Source: an uncultured Lachnospiraceae bacterium
Lineage (GTDB): Bacteria > Bacillota > Clostridia > Lachnospirales > Lachnospiraceae
Length of the DNA stretch: 64,000 nucleotides
Direction: 5' to 3'
Assembly: GCA_903789615.1 (NCBI GenBank)
Contig: CAIFEV010000002.1
Coordinates: 248,001-312,000, forward strand
Of the stretch, positions 58,465 to 64,000 are shown in pieces (within the stretch, counting starts at the first letter, position 1; each line of letters begins with the position of its first letter). Both the position numbers and the translations under genes were made by a program. The notes under the pieces were generated by a model. The model saw nothing but the letters and a program-made list of their open reading frames with translations. It was not told the origin of the DNA and ran no database searches.

Positions 58465-59784
58465 TTATTTCAGAAGCGGATCTGCCTCTTCCTTCAGAGA
58501 TTTGCAGGCATCCGCCAGGCTCATCTCGCCCGTGTAAGCCTTCGTGATCCACTTGGATTCCGCGTCATACAGCTCCGCTGCGTTTACGCATACCGGAAGC
58601 GGATACGCGTCGTCTACATGGTTGGTATAAGCAGCCAGATTGTACTGGGAATTGGCCGCCGCGAAATCCTTCTGCGCGTCATTGCGGGCAGAAATAACCA
58701 CGCCGGTCTTACCCTGAATATCCTGTGCCTCCTGGCTTCCGAGCCATATCGCGAACTTCTTTGCCTCCGCAAGGTTCTTGGACTTGCTGTAAACGGCAAA
58801 ACCGAGGCCGTTGATCGTGTTGTCATTCTTACCGTTGAAGGTCGGAATTTCCACGCAGTTGATCTTGTCCTTGATGGTGTCATTTTCCGCGTATTCCGGA
58901 ACCATGTAGGACCCCGCGAAGTTCATCGCGATCTGCTGGCCTTCGAACATCGCGTCCGCGCCGGTCTCCGACAGCGTCTGCGCACTCGGGGAATAGCCGT
59001 CATTGATCAGATCGATCCAGCACTGAATGCCCTCCTGAGTCTTCGGATCGTCATAACCGGTGGACTTGCCGTCCTGACTGATGATGTAGCCGCCGTTCGC
59101 GTAGATGGTCTGATAGTACCAGGTCTGGAAATCAACCGGGCAGGCAAACGGGTACACGCCGTCCGGAAGCTTGTCCTTGAGCTCCTTGCACAGATTTACC
59201 AGGTCATCATAGGACATGTCATCCGTCGGATACGCAACACCGGCCTGATCAAACAGGTCCTTGTTGTACCACAGAGCATTTGTGTCGAAGTCCTTCGGTA
59301 CGGCATAGTTCTTGCCGCCTCTCACAAAGTTGTTCACAAGCGTCTCCGGGAAGCTGGTGCTGATATCGCTGGACTTGATGTCATCCGTCAGATCGGCCAG
59401 AATGCCGCCCTGCTGATAGCTGTCCATATGCAGTACATTGATCCAGAACACATCCGGAGCCGTGCCGCCGGACGCGGAGGCTTCCAGCTTGGTCCAGTAC
59501 TCGCCGCCCTTGTAAGGCGTCAGCTGAATGGTGATGGAAACATTCGGATTCTCCTTTTCGTACGCATCCACCATCTGCTGCATGGCATCTCTCTGGTTCT
59601 CATCCCAGATGCCGAATGACAGAGACACCTGCTTTCCGGAAGAAGCCGCCGCTGTCGTGGCGCTTCCGGATGCGGAAGCCTTGTCTGTGGATGTTGTCGC
59701 CTGACTGCTGCCGCAGCCCGCCAGAAGAGCCGCCCCGGTGAGAGCAGCCAGACCGCCTGCCAAAATCCTGCCAAATTTCTTCAT
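58465..59784 (-). CDS. Sugar ABC transporter binding lipoprotein (family 1)
   Basis: 439 residues. Signal peptide with lipobox LLAGC, Ser/Thr/Ala linker, then LSFGIWDENQRDAMQQMVDAYEKENPNVSITIQLTPYKGGEYWTKL and TNALWYNKDLFDQAGV. The full C-terminus is present (SLADACKSLKEEADPLLK), in contrast to the truncated copy at 32717. ATG 59784 follows AAAGGGG. It supplies the substrate to the two permeases downstream; glycans released by the neighbouring glycosidases are candidates. Confidence 0.93.
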   Translation of the reverse strand: MKKFGRILAGGLAALTGAALLAGCGSSQATTSTDKASASGSATTAAASSGKQVSLSFGIWDENQRDAMQQMVDAYEKENPNVSITIQLTPYKGGEYWTKLEASASGGTAPDVFWINVLHMDSYQQGGILADLTDDIKSSDISTSFPETLVNNFVRGGKNYAVPKDFDTNALWYNKDLFDQAGVAYPTDDMSYDDLVNLCKELKDKLPDGVYPFACPVDFQTWYYQTIYANGGYIISQDGKSTGYDDPKTQEGIQCWIDLINDGYSPSAQTLSETGADAMFEGQQIAMNFAGSYMVPEYAENDTIKDKINCVEIPTFNGKNDNTINGLGFAVYSKSKNLAEAKKFAIWLGSQEAQDIQGKTGVVISARNDAQKDFAAANSQYNLAAYTNHVDDAYPLPVCVNAAELYDAESKWITKAYTGEMSLADACKSLKEEADPLLK

Positions 59785-59818
59785 GCGAAAATCCCCTTTC
59801 CTGAACCTTTCCTGAGAC

Positions 59819-59860
59819 ACAAAAAGGACAGCATCTGCGCACCAGCACCTTTGCTGTCCC
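59819..59860 (-). terminator. Hairpin between glycosidase and binding-protein genes
   Basis: On the minus strand GGACAGC pairs with GCTGTCC around a 20-base loop, followed by TTTTTGTG. It lies just after the glycosidase stop and before the binding-protein gene, where partial termination would set relative expression. Confidence 0.6.
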
Positions 59861-59874
59861 TTCTGCCTTTCAGT

Positions 59875-61824
59875 TTACTGAATATAGTACTGTGATACAG
59901 TAAAGTCAACAACTACCGAGGTGCCGTTCTGATAGACAACCTTCTGGCGTCCGAAGCTTCCGCCTTCAAACGTATGGGAGACCATCTCGCTTTCCGCGAT
60001 TCGCCCGTACAATTCCGAGACAGCCCGGCATCGCTTCACCTGTTCTTCAAGAGAAACACCACTTCCGGCAAACGCCCCGTCGATGCCAGGATACGCCGGT
60101 TCCCGCAAAAGGTACGGCGCCCCGCCGCAAAGGAGAGCGTAGAGCATATAATCCTCACCGCTGCTCACCTTGTCCATCATCCACGGCTCGATAAGGCAGT
60201 CGTGATAGACGAGATTAAACAGCGGGACCGGTATGCCTTCCTTTGGCGTCCCCGGCGGATTCATCATGAACTCAAACGGCGCATAGTGACAGAATACCAG
60301 CATCGGAACCGCCCAGTCGCTGACTTCCTCAGAGCTCGGCACAATCCCCTCCGACAGGCAGTAGGAAAAACATTTTCCCCTGTATTCCAGGCACTGCCGC
60401 CTTGACATCCTGTGTTCCGGGTTGAAGCACTCGTCCGCCTCGTTGCAGGTAAACACGTCCAGATATGCGCAGTCCGGATGGATACCATCTGCCATGAGGC
60501 GCGTGAAATTCCGGCGGACATACCCCGGAGCCTGGGTGGCGCACAGATAACTCTGCGGGCCTCCGGCCCAGTTGGCGTGGCCCGGATTACTCCCGTCCTC
60601 ATTCTGAACCGCCCAGCGGGGGTCAAAGCTTTCCGCCCTCCGGTAATAATCCCGGTACTGGTCGTGAATGCCGAACAGATCTCCGTACGCGTGCAGCGTC
60701 TCCTCCAGATGCCGTATGCCCGCAGAACCGCCCGCCGCGCGGCACACTGGAAAATAATCAGGGTGTTCGTTGTCGTACCCCGGTTCGGCCCATCCGTCCA
60801 GATGCAGGTACAGCGGCCCGCTGCCGGCATCATGCAGCTTCTTTACCAGCACCTCTTTTGATGCAAACGTAGCGAGGTGATTGTTCTTTTCGGGCGCCTC
60901 CGGATCAAAGAAGCGGGAATCTTTCTGCACCACCGTCTTGATGCCGGTGTGTACAAAGCAGCAGGCGATCAGCTTCCGGATTTCCGGATGCCGGGCCTCT
61001 TTTTCCCGGAGCGTCACAAGTCTTCCCGACTGGTCAACATACCGGCGGTAGATCTTGGCCATCGTGTTGTGATCACAGCCGTCCCGGAACGAGTAGCGAA
61101 GCACCCTCCGGTATCTCATGGTTCCCAGGCTCGGGATCAGCCACTGGCCGACCGTCGTGCCATTTTCCCCGGCTCTGTGCGCCGCATGTACGCCGCCGTC
61201 CCAGGGCGTCAGAGAGATGGCGATATACCCGTGTCCTTCCCGGATCTGGGAAAACCACGGCATATAGGCCCCCGCACTCAGGTACTGCCCGTCAAAGCAA
61301 AGCGGCCCAAGCTCCGTATCCCAGCCGTTTGGAATCATCATTCCCTGACGCTGGGTGAGAAGCGTATACCAGAGCCGCGAGGGATCGGCAGGATCCGCGG
61401 CACTTCTCACCGGCGTACCGCCCGTAAAATCAAACGGCGCGGGAAAGAACACCTTCCGTACCCGGAGAGCCTTATCTCCGGGTGTTACCTGGCTGCCCGC
61501 CGGCTCCCGAAGCGGTACCCACTCGGCGTACAGATCCCCGGTCGTCTTCTCCAGAAACCATATTGTTTCAAACTCATAGTCGAAGAGGGCGCCTCCTGCC
61601 CTGAAATTTTCAAACGTGCACCGTATGCCTTTTCCGAGACCGTTTGTAAAGCATTCACTCCGGATACTCTCCGCATCCTGAAACGGAATACGTCCCTCGT
61701 CCGTTTCCAGATACGGCAGAAAATCCGCGCGGGACTCCCACACCGTATTCTTTGCCCGGATTCTGACTGCCTGCGTCTTCTCGTCAAGGCACAGGGAAAA
61801 ATCCACATCTTCAATAGTCAGCAT
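59875..61824 (-). CDS. Putative glycoside hydrolase, GH101/GH129 (alpha-GalNAc-ase)-like
   Basis: 649 residues without signal peptide. An N-terminal beta domain (1-260) precedes a barrel domain with GPLYLHLDGWAEPGYDN, FGIHDQYRDYYRRAESFDP, WAGGPQSYLCATQAPGY and DCAYLDVFTCNEADECFNPEHR; the Asp residues of LDGW and YLDVF are candidate catalytic residues. SSEEVSDWAVPMLVFCHY follows. The pattern resembles the GH101/GH129 group and its DUF5696 relatives, which act on alpha-linked GalNAc. GAGGAAGAG precedes the start. Family membership is a recognition by eye and not certain, but the GH109-like neighbour supports it. Confidence 0.7.
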   Translation of the reverse strand: MLTIEDVDFSLCLDEKTQAVRIRAKNTVWESRADFLPYLETDEGRIPFQDAESIRSECFTNGLGKGIRCTFENFRAGGALFDYEFETIWFLEKTTGDLYAEWVPLREPAGSQVTPGDKALRVRKVFFPAPFDFTGGTPVRSAADPADPSRLWYTLLTQRQGMMIPNGWDTELGPLCFDGQYLSAGAYMPWFSQIREGHGYIAISLTPWDGGVHAAHRAGENGTTVGQWLIPSLGTMRYRRVLRYSFRDGCDHNTMAKIYRRYVDQSGRLVTLREKEARHPEIRKLIACCFVHTGIKTVVQKDSRFFDPEAPEKNNHLATFASKEVLVKKLHDAGSGPLYLHLDGWAEPGYDNEHPDYFPVCRAAGGSAGIRHLEETLHAYGDLFGIHDQYRDYYRRAESFDPRWAVQNEDGSNPGHANWAGGPQSYLCATQAPGYVRRNFTRLMADGIHPDCAYLDVFTCNEADECFNPEHRMSRRQCLEYRGKCFSYCLSEGIVPSSEEVSDWAVPMLVFCHYAPFEFMMNPPGTPKEGIPVPLFNLVYHDCLIEPWMMDKVSSGEDYMLYALLCGGAPYLLREPAYPGIDGAFAGSGVSLEEQVKRCRAVSELYGRIAESEMVSHTFEGGSFGRQKVVYQNGTSVVVDFTVSQYYIQ

Positions 61825-61871
61825 CTCTTCCTCCTGCCTGTATCTGTCCGGTTCCGGCTGCTTGAAGCCTT

Positions 61872-63101
61872 TCAGTCTTCCGTATAACCGTCAAACGGCT
61901 CCCACGGCTTTCTTGTCATCCACTGTCCCCTCGTGAAATCCGGGATCGCAGCCGGAAGGCCGGTGGCAATGCTGTCCTCCGAGAGCGGCGCAATGCTCAT
62001 CCACGCGGCCGCGTCATAGACGTCGATCGGGACCGGTCCGCCTTCCCGGACAGCCCGGAAAAAGTCTTCAAACACAAGCCAGTCGATGCCGTCGTGTCCT
62101 CTGTGCACACCGTCCTTCAGATACCGTTTCCAGACCGGGTGATCGTATTTTCCGTAGTAATCCGACACATTCCCCCAGTGCTTCTTCCAGTCAAACTCGT
62201 CCTTCTTGTCCTCCGGGCGGTCCAGAAAGATACTGCGGTTCTCCTCCTCGTACATTCCCTTCGTTCCCTCCACGTGGAAAGCACGGGAATAGTATCTCGG
62301 AAGCGTGGTGTCAAGCGTCAGGCAGATCGTCTCACCGCGGGCACAGCGGATCATCGTGGTCACCACGTCGCCCTGACGGAAGTCCATGCCGGTGGCGTCG
62401 TACCCCGGTCCCTTTTCCTTCTCCAGAAACGCGTGAAGGCCCGCAGATCGGGAAGCCATGCTCACAAGCGAAAGCATCCGGTTTCCGCGGTTGATATTCA
62501 GCACACTGGCGATCGGCCCCAGTTCATGCGTCGGATAGTTCTCGCAGCTGCGGTTATAATAGTTGCGGAAGCGGTAGTGCCGGTTCTCCCGGCCGTAGGC
62601 CACCTCGTCCCGAAGATCGTGCCGGTATCCGCCGGAGCAGTGCACCACATCTCCGAACAGGCCCTGCCGCACCATATTCAATACAAGCAGTTCGTCCCGC
62701 CCGTAACAGCAGTTCTCCAGCATCATGCAGGGCGTGCCCGTGCGCTCATACGTACGGACCAGTTCCCAGCAGTCCTCAAGGCTGTAGGCGCCTCCCACTT
62801 CCATGCCGACATATTTGTGTTCTTCCATCGCCTCACAGGCGATCCGCACATGCGTATCCCAGGATGCGGCGATGATCACGGCCTGAATTTCCGGGAGGCA
62901 GATGAGGTCGTGATAATCCGTGAAAAGCTTCGGCGCAGGCTGCCCCGCCTTCATCACGAGTTGCTTTGCCTTTTCTCTCCGGTCCTCATACGTGTCACAT
63001 ACGGCTGCGACCCGCGCCCCCTGCGGCAGGATAGTATCCTCCAGAAGACTTTCTCCCCGCTGCCCCAGTCCTATGACTCCGACTGTCACATTTTCTTTCA
63101 T
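61872..63101 (-). CDS. Gfo/Idh/MocA-fold protein of the GH109 (NAD-dependent glycosidase) type
   Basis: 409 residues. The NAD motif is VGVIGLGQRGESLL. Diagnostic stretches of GH109 alpha-N-acetylgalactosaminidases are visible: MMLENCCYGRDELLVLNMVRQGLFGDVVHCSGGYRHDLR, NYPTHELGPIASVLNINRGNRM, VVTTMIRCARGETICLTLDTTLPR, YDHPVWKRY and VYDAAAWMSIAPLSEDSIA. GH109 enzymes cleave through NAD-mediated oxidation and elimination. It lacks the signal peptide of some members. It is 47 bases upstream of the GH101/GH129-like gene. An oxidoreductase role is the alternative. Confidence 0.82.
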   Translation of the reverse strand: MKENVTVGVIGLGQRGESLLEDTILPQGARVAAVCDTYEDRREKAKQLVMKAGQPAPKLFTDYHDLICLPEIQAVIIAASWDTHVRIACEAMEEHKYVGMEVGGAYSLEDCWELVRTYERTGTPCMMLENCCYGRDELLVLNMVRQGLFGDVVHCSGGYRHDLRDEVAYGRENRHYRFRNYYNRSCENYPTHELGPIASVLNINRGNRMLSLVSMASRSAGLHAFLEKEKGPGYDATGMDFRQGDVVTTMIRCARGETICLTLDTTLPRYYSRAFHVEGTKGMYEEENRSIFLDRPEDKKDEFDWKKHWGNVSDYYGKYDHPVWKRYLKDGVHRGHDGIDWLVFEDFFRAVREGGPVPIDVYDAAAWMSIAPLSEDSIATGLPAAIPDFTRGQWMTRKPWEPFDGYTED

Positions 63102-63134
63102 CTGCGCGCTCCTTTCTTCAAATGGCCATTCCTG

Positions 63135-64000
63135 TTATGGCGTATTGCCTGGCTCCTCGGCCGCCGCCTTGATGGAACTGGCGTACTCCGACGGCGACAT
63201 GCCCGTCTGGCGGCGGAACTGCCGCGAGAAATAGTGCACCGAGCAGTACCCCAGAAAGTCCGCGATCTGCGTGAAATTCATGCTGCCGGTCCGGATCATC
63301 TCCCGGGCTGTCCCGATCTTCATGCGGTTGAAATACTCAATGACGCCGCACTTCTCGTACACACAGAACAGCCTCTGCAGCCGCGCCCGGCTGCAGAAAT
63401 TGTCGCGGCTAATCTCGTCCAGCGTCAGGTGCCGGCTGATGCCGGCCTTCATGTAATCCGTCACCTGCCGAAGCAGTTCCCTGTCGCTGTTCTGCCGGAC
63501 CGTGCGCAGCGTATCCGGCTCCGGCGGCACGACGATGCGATCGTAGCGGCGCCGGATGTGCAGCAGAAACTCCTCGACCTTCAGCCGGATCATCTGCTCA
63601 CACCCCCACTCTTTAGCCTTTTTCGGCGTGAGCACCGTCTGCCACGGGTTGTCCAGCCGCTCCCCAAAGCAGGCCCGCCCCTCCTGGATGACCGCCGCCA
63701 GGATGGAACGCTCCGCGGCGTCGATGTGCAGCACCTTCCCGCGAAAAAAATCCATGTCCCGGCTGGCAGTGGAGAACGACACCACCAGAACATTCGGCGC
63801 AACAACTCCGTTGGCCCTCAGGTCATGAAATTCATTCGGCTGATGAAACGCCACATCCCCCGCCGACAGGCGGATATGATGCTCACCAGCTGTGATCAGA
63901 ATCTCGCCTTTATCGACGCACACGAATTCCCAGAAGTCATGACTCTCCCCCGGATAGGCGAAATCGCTGCAATATTCGAAATAGTGCAGGCTGTACAGCT
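63135..64000 (-). CDS. AraC-family regulator with cupin sensor (N-terminus beyond window end)
   Basis: The frame stays open to the right edge (LYSLHYFEYCSDFAYPGESHDFWEF at the cut end), so the start is outside. The visible part, about 288 residues, has a cupin sensor (VDKGEILITAGEHHIRLSAGDVAFHQPNEFHDL) and a C-terminal double HTH: LTLDEISRDNFCSRARLQRLFCVYEKCG and FTQIADFLGYCSVHYFSRQFRRQTGMSPSEY. It is 33 bases upstream of and co-directional with the GH109-like gene, so it probably regulates this glycan operon and may be transcribed with it. Confidence 0.9.
   Translation of the reverse strand, partial: LYSLHYFEYCSDFAYPGESHDFWEFVCVDKGEILITAGEHHIRLSAGDVAFHQPNEFHDLRANGVVAPNVLVVSFSTASRDMDFFRGKVLHIDAAERSILAAVIQEGRACFGERLDNPWQTVLTPKKAKEWGCEQMIRLKVEEFLLHIRRRYDRIVVPPEPDTLRTVRQNSDRELLRQVTDYMKAGISRHLTLDEISRDNFCSRARLQRLFCVYEKCGVIEYFNRMKIGTAREMIRTGSMNFTQIADFLGYCSVHYFSRQFRRQTGMSPSEYASSIKAAAEEPGNTP

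Noticed and set aside
1-64000. tRNA, rRNA, phage, transposase or integrase genes
   Set aside because: None seen on reading both strands: no T-loop GGTTCRA-type cloverleaf, no DDE or tyrosine-recombinase motifs.

Overview
The window looks like chromosomal DNA of a gut-type Clostridia bacterium, most likely Lachnospiraceae or a close relative. Base composition is GC-rich for that group (judged by eye). Ribosome-binding sites are strong AGGAGG-type. Carbohydrate ABC systems with lipoprotein binding proteins, GPH/MFS sugar carriers, AraC regulators and Clostridia-type small proteins all point the same way. No rRNA, tRNA, CRISPR array, phage or insertion sequence was found.

Layout. (1) 1-9.8 kb: a mosaic of single genes: a TetR fragment, an orphan sugar-binding lipoprotein, a GNAT enzyme behind a leader terminator, an epimerase-Nudix fusion, a ferredoxin-type protein, an HTH-Uma2 fusion, a C69 dipeptidase, a damaged MocR regulator and a PAT-like acetyltransferase. 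(2) 9.9-30 kb, all on the minus strand: a long, tightly spaced surface-polysaccharide operon. It carries GtrA, PAP2, a DUF3048 lipoprotein, Dus, a ThDP enzyme, UDP-galactopyranose mutase, PPi-type phosphofructokinase, a coiled-coil protein, four GT4 enzymes, a large membrane protein, RfbF/RfbG/RfbH, a GT2 enzyme and a flippase. RfbFGH supplies a CDP-3,6-dideoxyhexose intermediate. The ThDP enzyme suggests a two-carbon-branched (yersiniose-like) sugar, and Glf supplies galactofuranose. (3) 30-36 kb: a pentose kinase/AraD pair and a sugar ABC transporter whose binding-protein gene is fused out of frame to the tail of an mgtC gene, evidently by a deletion. (4) 36-45.3 kb: a small conserved protein, an internally deleted ProXp/PrdX deacylase, an FAD oxidoreductase between two D-2-hydroxyacid dehydrogenases, an AraC activator, and a GH2 glycosidase with a GPH transporter.

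(5) 45.5-52.6 kb: the most unusual part, a nitrogen locus. An Amt ammonium channel with a fused PII domain is divergent from a class III aminotransferase, a cytidylate-kinase-like protein, and an amino-acid permease (APC) fused in frame to a complete iron-type alcohol dehydrogenase. All three transcription units carry a leader terminator whose 5' arm overlaps a small hairpin with an A-x-x-G-x-x hexaloop, reminiscent of ANTAR antiterminator targets. A plausible reading is amino acid (perhaps GABA) uptake, transamination and reduction of the semialdehyde under nitrogen control.

(6) 52.7-64 kb: a UxaB-type reductase divergent from an MFS transporter with a cre-like site between them. A minus-strand glycan operon follows: AraC (cut by the window end), GH109-like protein, GH101/GH129-like glycosidase, binding protein, two permeases and a CBM9-like protein. 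Its enzymes suggest alpha-GalNAc (mucin O-glycan) substrates.

Gene starts were chosen from visible Shine-Dalgarno sequences. Family assignments come from motif recognition alone; no search could be run.
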